Source: a virus
Strand: one strand, 5' to 3'
Virus record (IMG/VR): IMGVR_UViG_3300017759_000004
Location: 1 to 60,941 of that record
DNA length: 60,941 nt
Shown here: piece after piece, positions 41,201 through 47,200 of the stretch
Position numbering within the stretch: the stretch's first letter is position 1
Layout: each line of letters starts with the position of its first letter
The notes under the pieces: model-generated
The model's input: only the letters and a program-made list of their open reading frames with translations
The model's database searches: none
What the model was told of the DNA's origin: nothing
Position numbers and translations under genes: made by a program

Positions 41201-42976
41201 GGTGCATCATCTATCACAGGTACTGTGTACGGATTCTTTGAAGATGCTAACTTCAAGTATCTTGATGTTAAGATTACCGCAGGTCCATGGGCAATATCAG
41301 ATAATGTTGTTGGTGCAACTAACTCTACTACTGCTCAGATTAGTGCTATTGAAACTCGTGTTCACATCATTGATCTTAAGGGTGACTTTGTTGCTGACAT
41401 CCCATTCAAAGGTTATACATCTGGTGCTATCGCACAACCTACATCATTCTTAAAAGTACAGGCATCTGTAACTGATAACACAGGTGGTAAGTTGACTGTT
41501 GATACTGAAACATTATTAGGTTCATTTGAAACTACTGCTGTTGTATATCCAGAGTCTTCTAGACAATACATTGTAGTAAGTAAGTATGCAGGTCTTGATA
41601 TCGGTGTTGGTGATAGAATTGCATCAAGAGGATATAAGAGATTTGGTATTAACATTATTAGTAATCTTAACAACTTCTCAGTTGGTAACAGACTTTATAA
41701 GGTTGTATCTGGTGTTCAAGATTCTGCCACATATGGTATTATCACTGACGTAGATATTGCTAACAACTACGTCTACATGATTGAGTATCAAGGAACATTT
41801 ACTAATGGTGATCAAATAGGTGATTATGGTTTAGCAGCATCATTCCCAGTTGGATATGCTTCTATCTCAACTATAGTTACAACTGCAGGTGCAGGTGCTG
41901 CTCTTGTACAAGACGTTCGTGTTGATGGTATTAACAAGCGTCTATACCTAAGTGATGTTACAGGATCATTTGGTGTTAGAGATGCTATTAAGGGACCAGA
42001 TTCATACGGTGCTGTTATCTTCTCACAAGTTGATCTTAAGGCAAGAGTCAAGAGATCATTTAAAGGATTTGATGGAACTACAACAACGTTCCCACTTACT
42101 ATTACAAATGGTACTACTTACCTCCCAGATCCCGCAGGACACCTCCTAATATTCGTTAATGGTATATTGCAACCTCCAGGTGCTACTAACGCATACACAG
42201 CGTTCTCCAACCAGATTCAGTTTACTGAACCACCAGATCTAGGAGCATCTTTCACTGGATTCTACATTGGTAAACTAAGACAGTTAGATGATATTTCATT
42301 CGAGTTTGACTCATTGAGACAATCATTCAACTTGAAACGTAATGATGTATTCTACTCATTGACACTAACTGATGGTGTACAATCTAGTGTGATAAGACCT
42401 GAGAACAACATTATTTGTTCACTCAATGGTGTTATCCAAGAACCTGGAGTTGGATTTGAAATTGTTGGTTCTAGAATTATCTTCTCTGAAGTTCCTAGAT
42501 TTGGATCAACATTTGTTGCCTTCTCATACGTTGGTTCTGAGGCAGACGTTGACGCTGCTGAAGTTGTACCACCGATTGAACCTGGTGACTTTATTGACAT
42601 TCAAGGTGAGACTGCAGATAGAGAAGTTGCTGTTATTGAATCATCAAACTCTCTAATCACATTTGATTATCTTGGATCTGTATTCGGTCAAAACGCAACT
42701 GCAACTGCGGTCTTGACATCTGGATTCATTGACACAGTTCAAGTTACTAATGGAGGTTCTGGTTACACAACCAGACCTACTGTTAGAATAGATTCCATCT
42801 CTGGTTTTGATGGAAATATCCGTGCACTAGTTGGTGTTGCAGGTATTGAACTGAGTGCAACTGGTTCTGGTTACTCAAATCCAGACATCGCTGTTGAGAC
42901 TTCGGTCCCTGATGACTGGGTTGCTCCAGACATTTCAACTTACGGTGAAGAGTTAGTTGACCCCGAAACCCCATAA
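23213..42976 (+). CDS. Giant modular virion protein (6587 aa)
   Basis: One uninterrupted frame of 19.8 kb. The head (SPDFIGSEYPLFNKFLEYYY) and residues 690-725 (KGTSFSIAYLFKLLYGESVS, then TYPKDQI) are typical of large marine-phage baseplate proteins encoded after gp6. Modules, by rough residue: five LNG-x-Q-PG...F-PP repeats (162-190, 248-277, 3590-3618, 6312-6342, 6400-6428); GGSGY beta repeats (313-623, 1120-1347, 1750-1817, 3003-3240, 6497-6562); a YHYH domain with DGNPIYGPYGY (1385-1545); a propeller-like part (1823-2213); two laminin-G-like lectin domains (2255-2415, 4180-4345); five FTC-D-N...YPR-TDP repeats (4130-4986); four helical repeats ending DL--GGND (4490-5512); a CBM-like part (5622-5840). 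It probably forms long peripheral baseplate fibres that bind host glycans. Exact place in the virion is unknown. Confidence 0.88.
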   Translation: MNINKVSQSIVSQSPDFIGSEYPLFNKFLEYYYKSQEKTGLGQNILNNFLQYLDIDKLDIGILDGQTTVVEAINATDDKIVVESVDPFLEKNGSILIGDEVIFYEDVENAPNISLAPGISYDQVKLKWTTLATIITQFNGNTTSFPLTSQDSPIGPPSAQHLIVSLYGQILIPNTDYTVSGSNIVFTTAPRTKLPADDAGETYIYYLSGFVESTIYGLDNLSGAFGDGKKQFTMTRNGVSYEPQNEEYLNVIYDNRLLVPKVDYFIDKNQFIFKTAPLNGRFLSIHSIEAPIPSFGSGAVGFARISDTGTLTSVSSSAIGSGYRFEYPPQVSINSAAGSGASATALVNGLKSITLLDGGKGYSTTNPPVVQVQTPTKAGSSQATITATVADGAVTGLNITNSGSGYTFTPRITFIQPGGAKLGTPVLSNEQIASIPVTANGFGYTTAPTVYVDEPTGSNPIKAALRANLTSEGKVGSISVLNAGQGYTTSPRVAIVDPVGAQILETVVDGDGRVIRVDLLNGGSGFDDVPSVYIVDNRTNGGTGATAVASIFNGQITDINITAFGSGYSAATPPEIVIQSPPSAKSSAEIGLNEVTGFAVTENGSGYKKAAFTGCARAASGITSYTEDGNAVFTSNTTAAPAIVGASVKCLDALFVKRLLDKYTEQFLPDVPELDYSKIDVRTSIKTVKDFYSSKGTSFSIAYLFKLLYGESVSVTYPKDQIIKPSAATWSIDTILRATKVSGDATNIRDGLLTQDADIADPNVLAASALVENYISIKTSDVEIFELVLSEETITGTFTVPYKTKLAEPLNTTDSIITVDSTVGWPERNGEFVIGSGTRTEVVQYKEKSLNQFIECTRSANGVVEDWDSATQVSSNFTVYVNKGTLQEVVMNIVGIVDAQQTTLVDTGSYYLPGDKLTVSKLGGTSLDPHLTTWLYNVKKLIQVTGITFGGVNNQFATVTCANNHGLLVGDQVTVYGANPIIYNGSFLVTSRDTSTVFQYQLPQPATVVPQGNILVSVDLNKGKSDSTAVFNAIGPYTTNVQNSFFNTTYAYLASTGIPNYKIGPFPGSALLPGNQRKLNRFPIVSTTISTKNTISPGPIGTWVNGVSIWSYKSTRKKTFGAVTSVGITNAGSGYDAASPPVLTISGGGGTGATAAVVVNGSVSEITVTTGGTGFTSSPLVSIVGGGGSGAAATAIITKGVVSRILINSGGTGYTSQPQITIVGGGGSGAAATASVRGPIQSVAISAGGTSYTSTPTVTLSSGSGAVAQAIVNNGRIISIAIISAGSGYTTAPEITIQGAGFGAVARATIDTDGENAGRVTGITIVNRGISYVQGTTVISLNSVGAGASFNANVFEWTYNLQKSTTFDSAKGSVFEGYNNQYGGEYAHLSNPQTLRYILGDNLFENTAGLIKEKEDGLEHSPIIGWAFDGNPIYGPYGYSDPTDQSSSIAKLNTSYRLKTNLVYNVDSNPTPVRTAGPLLTAEVAGNFVEDYEYVFGLGALDQYNGRFCKTPDYPTGRYCYFVTIDSTEDGGALFPYVLGPDFNSVVDTWNLSATAIQQNIPTGVVRYRDPYENVDIDVERAPNASTNALTLENGDILLFEIEDEDRSGVIEADETADPDQVFEESPLQLFDYFPTVKLDSKVDIEVETTTKFEDASVTGFTVENPGISYQVNDRLIFDNTDTDGSGVSARISRIVGETVEAYTFENISGNNFGVLTTVNPHNLQAGDSVFVDYTPVMANTNKTYSVRQFKGIEEIVINTTGSGYNSDIPPTIIIDGNGTGGQLEAVVTSVGSIETVNIVNSGFGYTSNPRVILSHPQVFKKADYYIAKFSNAQYVKVNDVYVNSDKEVYLCGKTKDSSGNAVAFLAKLSASGVKEWEKTLELATGQEESEFIRLFVDGHDIWVVGENRPNSSILSQYNPDIVLAKYVEASNGLTATLSFQKGYAGISGSTRADHITCIKKYSSTRFIIGGFTNTNSGAPYDAFIASIDTSGNFAIKRKLASSNKSEKITDIIVNGTDVYASLEIAATSSAADIDVAVAKISFGTTVITVDWVNQYANSLYSILNSSLDIDEFNEIYITGGLRLKADDATRDSWWVGKIDTTGALIWNYRYLAPGRDLTMAATSAIDIFGDLNVAFTRIDNTSTLTTIDTVKIGYDGKIKNHTTNQSTANKIEGLTVHSIDVDNSGDIHAVGQTQWNRNEFLFPFTAGSTADSTTAYTLTSTSTSNSITYADNVAKINGYQTGQTSWTQANLQITSAQLGTKLASDFTIEMMVYKDSTVTSVSPTQQTLIGIGDAEVATGGLWLYYDISGGKLELVITNSSTKLNSASGAAQSALSNMYADNTWQFIGLKKEGNVYTVYVNGIQVIQSTIAGTSLGSKDLYIGQYPGRSGTIGNFRANEQGQFFVDNLRLRNRAVTPTVPSDVSALPTAGAFGFAYSWTNTAWFTTNTNRYDLIDFEGFALKSDKNADAARIGTISTGTNTQIGFTRTAVTPVTGSTLTIQNTGYALSEAGFQSLDFDDATITMTEGTQTLTYTQDIWSSRTATVPSPGSQKLSVSAVVKDRYFFKVTPTIKIDNVQKLTINQAFNFSIGSKLRLNNSSGVFVNSGYVVRRDVDNNQIYLAVNNNTWTDDLNTGQLVTEQFSEQSTYGIVGPIPNDINIIEGYTFATITNTTPGTFDIDLNDFNLDGTTSTGSGNLDSFAKFKPFATADYSVRIDEVSGSSAYIVGSVVQLTSGDISFNTAYSTTQITNLTGVLKITLVANLDKILQVTAVANSDEVYVITNTSHYLSTGDMIYVDGNPSQTIGSTVYDEYDGAFAVNRVISPLEFVYKLPTVAQTSPATSASSVNIFVKSPVLKMYYGHQYIFDLSHSSLVGGNLSFAKDSLYKLEYSFNSIERVGTPGVTGAGQPNPSVTLKVDETIVTNISYYFDPSRTGSDSPVVAGSYLDVVDSPYKGVFEISSVAGATITRGADIIKYPLLNEPEGAADINQATYATSSLRAVGSINAVRIVNPGGFYTRLPIVTSIQSTRQIERVQINNPGTEYAVGTYSSVPIGGDGEGGFVEIIVADGTDANGVTIPGQINSVVVTSPGKNYTTATIDIEAISGILGSGLTGSGAEIVVVIPPFGSGASIFTKGDSVGKIKKLKNNNFGYDYPHDYTLRPEITFPINAQLTSTSILDSITVTDPGTGYSQAPAVVITGGGGSGAIAEASIKNGRLDTIIVKDPGAGYSSTPAVNLRSSFNYVVNLDLGLLQFAFPHGIANGSAVTLNVVDTGEGADFPLSAGATGRLNSSTTYYAISGTANSLETDQLKLAITAANAALGDALSYVNAGTGRQQVLTESFGGAATANVITSTFLEGELVYQGDSLATSTAQGYVSTNSGWQIGPRVLKIVDYTGTFSQGSRITGVISKSSGIMSDIKVATGVLEIGSITKTTGQFIDDVGKPSEIIQKIQDSYYYQDFSYAVKSAVSIGDWKEILIKNVHPASFKVFGELDLNDYGVIPNKETAFQLTKSVELARDAIVPNIQNFALVEPVYSEFNNTEVLFRQKRLTSSENILTSVVQRLDDISTQFDGQKISFPLTVDGNNVVANANQLMIVLNGVVQTPGTAFELQGDAIVFSEPPQPPASIKYVNVTINQIATKTVTFNNISGIFPTIGMALVGTSSGARLTVTKITGNDIDGFITQGTFTLGELATVGATGFAANIGTVTDVSNIGLFVFGENVSNLTSNTAKVEQINLQSGAETPLAQLRYTIGASTTSIEMVAYRTDNTAADAPVTAGTFVTGKNYQVESEIFLVNTIVQNNNSTTLTVTRAQNGTAAVSHQEYNPIYGTDITVTNTLTLSKTAGTYQSTPGLFDIVLNDYIIGAQSGVVAQITATSTYQDPTTNEFIGQVNISEGSSFFGLLFNRITSQTYPNIVLDNISQSQIGIVNFTDNLTAFDSSFPANEQVNNYVIPYDNLTGTFQENEYIRNYKIDYGNNNGDFLATEGARIRKLTITDRIGDGIFQTGQVIRSRDSKAEVVGYNQARNTIYLGKIGRSQRGGLDYNPPTWYGEAQIDTSTKKFGTGSLLLGRANHTHTFVSGVTNGIQASNGATSTHTAQTGTSYDPEAGTLVINIGTHSLTTSNKVTIADSAITFTCTADSNTTNHPYPRSTDPASGQALTISAVTSDTITVSVGVAQVTLDYLNVDSSSDFAWGTAAFTIELYVKAAAASISGVTTLLDFRTTANDVAGRLYTNGGQVRYNVNNSDLVTSGATVLATDTWTHIVVQKTSTTVKIFLDGTERGTGTDSQNYAAKPLRIGADYAGANAFFGHIDELRLSSESRYSTIPFTPQNGMFQGDANTKLLWHFDGADKQVFLEDWSGAPDFTIDEYVNNDAIRATARLIGGVHTFVSATTNAISVTGSSSFTPTAVDYDATTGLMEINIGSHSYTTSDTITIAANSLTFTCTKDNNATNHSYPRVTDPSYGATLAITAVTGDTITVNVGLASRGFDQKTHRYINAADLLILNYDYIANEAVYIMKERYPFFTIVGGEVNCEDDVRDILKAMVEDLRNGSNSHTWDAAALYVNRTTNPITLLHVSDDLKESLYTYDIVEKLARFVINNHPWSTLGDHGLTQKYDTTITESNYLTQSVTQFTPSTATYNPATGDMVVTSNGHGLTSDTNLTASNATYNAATGVLNITSNSHNLATGDKIQLADNSLTFTCSMDSNATNHTYPRAKDPAAQGWQEVTRVDANNFTIDVGKSPIVNYQPTGATYDPSTGVAVLTLPDNNLGIGTYVKVTANSLTFARGTGGNGTLPATDKYVNITQNGVTSTATGATYSTSDGVLVITQNAHGFVVGDKIRIADNSLSFTCTKDGNHETKTYPRSTDPFSGRWLRITAKTDNTFTVNVGPSSAADQYVHTFVSAAANGIIKRDNTITVNIGTDSNTSTHTFSSALSNTVITGGNYTHAFVSATTNGITVSGDSVFLADGAVSFTCSKDGNSKITAYPRKTDPASKQVLKISSHTNDTFTINVGASSADDQYTHTFSSAVTNGITKSEYTLTDCQDVQSTIANLFDIITDTLTYASQSPAVDHLATVTKSTPAYEFVGGTINAFSEVPLTVDYHNGTNDTIYTNQIDVDARGRFRDAANLIRANRKVIVDKAAYDMLTRYPALALDMPRNANGTSTDGTLRCKTDLGLILDGLAQDIEDGGNDGILTAVGFYIGNNSELRYIRLQVHQSAYAHERLAFYAKQAVTGDLDYTNTDGIIVGDWGITNDSGGCANVKTAIDTLITLLNDIIAPTAADFNTAADRIYFNREGIRAEITGLMGVEFNYLLNQVQYQAFQFPGGALGESAFQQTLEDILIGAISDLQTGGNDSIILEIEKFLTSALEYNYSTSGVEQLLIATVYGVEQLETIGLKAIDNLLYTQGEDNSGTAGAYNFVHHNIAAVRDSLTLSDAISVKNRWKELIEIAVNILSPARKVGRSASKNLLYNKNYYLQEIQTQTLAQFGAGSWTYDTFVTDVLEDIIHDLQTTNIRTSTTAYQITIQSVSSTAFQLGEVVRSNIGGYATILEYEEETNFLIVGAFTGTAWVAGNTLTGKTSGATATISSGGVGTGYTWYTKIGNTRTLANARTIISTVSGQTAGTNLWTNPEAYSVNWTPTTNVTITDNVSTLAPDDTQTAEDVTPNNGQNGQHEINRDYSLTAFETFDSGTTTFDNNTESFDTGAVGAGETQTFTFSAFVKESGSQGIRFQMQLDPGGAGEQNIFFDLNLTNGTTGTLFTPQGGITGDAFGAIPLGNGWFRCYITATFSFGFTTLRNKFIIKSSTGGSVWTGDASTGILVWGAKLTKNALDPYQAQSGKLFYADTGFNTKNYILDLLQTYMLASLDGTLTSPAPNSGFYSFYDSTAAADYSKPSVAAVVRYLIKIIKDQLVDDSTYIQITTNRNIELPTKVYTTGRTIPVSIKGGANNADYVYGLLSNTYAEIENITLNQGYVVQVYSRFRIDGNITDGPYTMNETVAKQGASSITGTVYGFFEDANFKYLDVKITAGPWAISDNVVGATNSTTAQISAIETRVHIIDLKGDFVADIPFKGYTSGAIAQPTSFLKVQASVTDNTGGKLTVDTETLLGSFETTAVVYPESSRQYIVVSKYAGLDIGVGDRIASRGYKRFGINIISNLNNFSVGNRLYKVVSGVQDSATYGIITDVDIANNYVYMIEYQGTFTNGDQIGDYGLAASFPVGYASISTIVTTAGAGAALVQDVRVDGINKRLYLSDVTGSFGVRDAIKGPDSYGAVIFSQVDLKARVKRSFKGFDGTTTTFPLTITNGTTYLPDPAGHLLIFVNGILQPPGATNAYTAFSNQIQFTEPPDLGASFTGFYIGKLRQLDDISFEFDSLRQSFNLKRNDVFYSLTLTDGVQSSVIRPENNIICSLNGVIQEPGVGFEIVGSRIIFSEVPRFGSTFVAFSYVGSEADVDAAEVVPPIEPGDFIDIQGETADREVAVIESSNSLITFDYLGSVFGQNATATAVLTSGFIDTVQVTNGGSGYTTRPTVRIDSISGFDGNIRALVGVAGIELSATGSGYSNPDIAVETSVPDDWVAPDISTYGEELVDPETP
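24150..25080 (+). repeat. GGSGY beta-repeat block in the giant gene
   Basis: About six to seven protein-level repeats of roughly 40-50 residues, each with a GSGY or GQGY turn, a P-V-I/V strand, GA(S/T)A and NG-V--I. The DNA copies are diverged. Further blocks lie at about 26570-27250, 28460-28660, 32220-32930 and 42700-42900, and in the genes at 17553, 44247 and 48469. Confidence 0.7.
35600..38170 (+). repeat. Five FTC...YPR-TDP repeats in the giant gene
   Basis: The motif FTC(T/S)-D-N-...-YPR-(T/K)DP occurs at about 35600, 36520, 37300, 37740 and 38110, each followed by a strand like ITAVTGDTITVNVG. Six neighbouring H(T/A)F(V/S)SA-(T/S)N strands interleave with them. The unit length varies from about 120 to 310 residues. 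Confidence 0.7.
36680..39746 (+). repeat. Four helical repeats in the giant gene
   Basis: Copies of about 60-70 residues begin near 36680, 38560, 39046 and 39567. Each starts with an A-(D/N)-I--N--YI-xEA-type helix, then a YP or F-G turn, and ends with D---I---I-DL--G(G/S)N(D/S). They are diverged and lie in the second half of the giant. Confidence 0.6.
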
Positions 42977-42979
42977 ATA
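42972..42979 (+). promoter_or_regulatory. Late promoter, CATAAATA
   Basis: An NATAAATA late element straddling the stop codon of the giant gene. It precedes the gene at 42999, giving those fibre-like genes their own late start. Confidence 0.65.
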
Positions 42980-42998
42980 ACTAAAATTGTAGCGAACA

Positions 42999-44243
42999 AT
43001 GGCAAAACAGTCGATAGGTCTAGGATCTGCTGCTAACGACAACACGGGAGATACCCTGAGAGTCGGAGGCGATAAGGTCAATGACAACTTTAATGAAATA
43101 TATACCGCACTAGGAAATGGTACGACACTTACTGTCGATACCACAAACCCTGCTGTGGGACAGGTATTAAGATATAACGGTAGTACATTTCTACCATCAG
43201 ATTACACTAACCTCACTGCAGCGTTGGATGTAAATGGAAACTCTATTGTTTCTTCAAGTAATGGTAATATTGCAGTTGCTTCAAATGGATCTGGAGACAT
43301 CACTCTCGCTGCAGGTGGTGTTACTTCTACATTCGATGGTGCTACTGGAACTATTCTCTTTCCCACATCAATAACATATGATAATGAATATAGTGCATTA
43401 GGTGGTGCTCCTGCAGTTGGAACGTATAGAGGATATTTCTTTACAGTAAGTGGTGATGATAATCCATATGTAAATATGAATATTACTGCAGGTGGTGTAG
43501 GTAATGCTCAAGTAAAATTAGTAACTGAAAAATCAAGTATAAATTTATTATCCGACGTCGATACAACTACAACACCTCCTAATAATGATCAAGTTTTAAA
43601 ATGGAGCACTAGTAGTAGCAAATGGTTACCTGCTGATGATGCTGCAGGTATTGGTAGTATTAACGTATTCGCCTCTGTTGCAGGTGACACTGGATCTACA
43701 ACTGCTAACAGTCAAACAGACACACTAACTATTGCAGGTGGTACTAACATTACTACTGCAGTTGTTGGAGACACTGTAACAGTGAACTTCTCTGGAACTT
43801 TGACAACAACACTTGCTGCTCTGACTGATACTAATACATCAGGTTTAACTCAAGGTGATATGTTGTACTGGTCTGGATCTGAATGGATTCCAACTCCTAC
43901 ATCTGGTCCTATCATTTGGTATGAGGTAGGTGCACCTGTAGAGAACGCAAGTAGTGACTTCCTAATCAACGGACCTGGACTTCCTGCAGGAGAAAACCGT
44001 GACCCAACGCTGTATCTGCATAGAGGATTTACTTATGCATTTGATAATACAGTTGAGGGTGGAGGACACCCATTTAGGATTCAATCCACACAGGGTTTAT
44101 CAGGAACACCATATACAACAGGACAGACTGGTAGTATAACTGCAGTATTATACTGGACAATTCCTTTTGATGCTCCATCAACTCTTTATTATCAATGTAC
44201 ACTCCATGCTGCAATGCAAGGAACCATTAACATAGTATCATAA
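42999..44243 (+). CDS. Fibre-like virion protein with a C-terminal cupredoxin-like domain (414 aa)
   Basis: The head, MAKQSIGLGSAANDNTGDTL followed by RVGGDKVNDNFNEIYTALGN, is a common baseplate-attachment head of marine-phage fibres. Two VLRYNG/VLKWSTSSSKWLP-type segments follow. Residues about 307-414 look like a cupredoxin: H357 in GGGHPFRI and C400-T-L-H403-A-A-M406 in YYQCTLHAAMQG. These are all four ligands of a type 1 copper site with the Cys-x2-His-x2-Met spacing of amicyanin. Copper binding is inference. A sister domain is in the next gene. It starts 20 bases after a late promoter. Confidence 0.82.
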   Translation: MAKQSIGLGSAANDNTGDTLRVGGDKVNDNFNEIYTALGNGTTLTVDTTNPAVGQVLRYNGSTFLPSDYTNLTAALDVNGNSIVSSSNGNIAVASNGSGDITLAAGGVTSTFDGATGTILFPTSITYDNEYSALGGAPAVGTYRGYFFTVSGDDNPYVNMNITAGGVGNAQVKLVTEKSSINLLSDVDTTTTPPNNDQVLKWSTSSSKWLPADDAAGIGSINVFASVAGDTGSTTANSQTDTLTIAGGTNITTAVVGDTVTVNFSGTLTTTLAALTDTNTSGLTQGDMLYWSGSEWIPTPTSGPIIWYEVGAPVENASSDFLINGPGLPAGENRDPTLYLHRGFTYAFDNTVEGGGHPFRIQSTQGLSGTPYTTGQTGSITAVLYWTIPFDAPSTLYYQCTLHAAMQGTINIVS

Positions 44244-44246
44244 TAA

Positions 44247-47200
44247 ATGGCAAGAACTGTCCCAGGGTCAGGTGCGAGTATTGAACCAATCTTTGATGAA
44301 GTTTTCGGTGTTCGTGCAGTAAAAGTTTTAAACGGAGGATCAGGTTATTTACAATCTGATCCACCTAGACTTACTGTGACTGGTTGTGGTACACCAACTG
44401 TAGAAGCATTATTATATCCAATCATCGATTCTGGTGGTCAGATAATCCATGTAAGAGTTTTAGAGAGGGGAAGTGGATATGATCCATTACGTTTACAGAT
44501 CATTCCAGAACAAGAAACACCTAACGTAGTAAATTCATTTGATTTTAATAGAATATGGCAGCGTCATCCTAACTCATTAACACAGGGAACGTTCGCTACA
44601 ACTGGTACACCACCAGTAACAACTGATAGATTAACTATCGTATCGGATAATCATCCCAAACCTTCACAGGTTTATGTAAATGAAAGACAGCCTGGAGGTT
44701 CTACAGATATTCTTGATAGAACTTTTAATCAAGAGTTTGTATTTCGTGGTGGTAAAGATGTCCCAAATCCAGGGACAAGAGAATTTCAAAACAATAAGGC
44801 AGTTGGTATATTAGCAAATGGTGGTCTATTACACACTGCTGATTGGGGTACAGCAGGTAATGCACCCACAAACTTACCGATTGATGTAATAAAATATGAT
44901 TATGTAAAAAATACAAGTGCATATGATACTATACTTGATAGTCAAGTACATTACTACCATACTAGCAAAACTATAGATGAGTTTAAAATTGGAAAGGGTG
45001 TATTTGAGTGGGGTCTATTAAGAGTATTCATTTGGAATATTAAAGTAGAATTTGATAATGTGATGTTACTTGTAGATCAGATTGATGAAACATTAGGTAA
45101 TATAGAAGTTGGTAGAATAGTAGATGAAATATCAGGAACTGGTCGTGGAACTATTGCAAAAATTGTTAGAAATAGTCTAGGAGTTATAACCAGAGTATAC
45201 TTGAGAGCAACAAGTGGTGCTGCTTTTCAAGATCAAGATTTATGTTTAGGTTCAAATGGATTTAAGTTTAGAGTGGCAAATACTCCTATTACTTTTCCTA
45301 ATGGTTTGTTTTATATCGACTTTGGTACTAATGCAAGTGAGTTTGGTTCTTTTGTATCAGGTCAATACTATCTTGCTCCAGAAGATATTAAAGTTCACCA
45401 GAATAATCTCATAATATGGAATCAATCAGATAGTTCAAATAGTCAAGGTAATGCACCACATCCTATGCGGTTCTCTACAACTGCAGATGGAACTTTAAAT
45501 GGTGGTACATTATATTACACAAGCACAGGATCATCAGGAAACGTTGTTGCAGATTACGAAAATAACTTGCAACCATGGTTCATCATGAATGGTGATGAGA
45601 CGCAGAAAATATATTATTATTGTGCTAATCACAGATATATGTCAGGATACGCAGGTGACGAAGGTTACATGCAACTTGATACTGCAACACAAACTGGAAC
45701 AGCAGGAGTTACTCCGAATACATATTATATCCAGGGTTATTATGGTACTGCAGCAGCAGGAACTTTAGATTACTCTAGATACGCAGATGGTCACTCCAGG
45801 ATCATTGGTATGTCCTTTGATGGATATCCAATATACGGACCATGGGGATATAATTCTTCTGGCGTTGCAGCAAGGGAAACTTCTAGTTATAGACTAAGAA
45901 ATACTGCTGAACTGCAAGGTGCCAGACCGATTGTAAACACTGCAGCAACAGAAACTTATACAGTTACCGTTGCAGGTGGTCAGTTTGCATTCAATGGATC
46001 ATCACCTGAGTTTTTAAATTTAAAAAGGGGAAGAACGTATATATTCAACCAAGACGACGCAAGTAACACAGGGTCGAATCATATACTTATATCAGCGCAA
46101 ACCGACGGTTGGCATTCAAGCAATCCAGTAGTTATTGGTCAGACATCTCTCTTGTATACGGGTCAAGGGATAACTTATCAGATTAATGGTAGTACAGTTA
46201 CATATCAACAGTATCTCAGTGGATTCAATGCTGCTTCTAGTCGGTCACTAACATTTACAGTTCCTGTAGATGCACCTTCCGTCCTATACCTTTTTGGATA
46301 TATTGCCTCTGGTTATGGTCTAAGACTTGTTAACGATGGTTATATTCTTGGAGACCTCACATCAGATTATATTTACGATTCTACTGTAGGAACTTTAGAT
46401 GAATATAATGGTAAGTTTGGTGTAACACCAGAGTATCCTAACGGAACTTATGCTTATTATATGACAGAGGATAGTAGTGGTAATCCCACATATCCTTATG
46501 CTATAGGTCCAAAATATTATGGTACTCCTATATTTGAAGGTGATACAGTCCCTGCACAACCATCAGTATTTCCATCATTAGCAAGTGGAGATGTTGTATT
46601 AGATGCGAACGGAGCAGTTGCGTATGTAAAAATGACCCTTAAGGGTGATAACTATTTCGGTCCTGCAAAATCAAAAATATTAGGTGGACAAGGAAGTGGT
46701 GCTTTAGGAACTCCTATAGTTCAGACTGTTACTGGTTTATCTCTACTCAATCAAGGTAGAAGTTATGCAACTCCTCCAACACTTATCTTTGAAGGTGGTG
46801 GTGGACAAGGTGCACAAGGTGCTGCTGAAATTGATACACTAGGTAAGGTCACATCTGTTAATATTGTAAATCCAGGTGAGTTCTATCAAGAAGAACCTTA
46901 CATTCTTGTATCAGGTGGTGGAGGTATAGGTGCAAAAGCACAAGCAACTATATCACAGGGTGCTATTACAGGCATTAATATTACCGATCCAGGTGAAGGA
47001 TATACTTCAGTACCTAATATCATATTCACAAAACTTGTAAATCTTAAACGTAAGACTAGAGCAAGACAGGCATTTAACTCATCAGCAATATATCTCACAG
47101 GTCTTGTAAAAGATGTTAGTGCAAATGATACTAACATATATGTTGACTCTACTGCAGCATATCCAGGATCAGGTCAAATAATAGTTAACAAGGAAACTAT

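Noticed and set aside
23213-42976. CRISPR-like or tandem DNA repeat array in the giant gene
   Set aside because: The repeats are protein-level, diverged in DNA, irregularly spaced and in frame with one long coding sequence.
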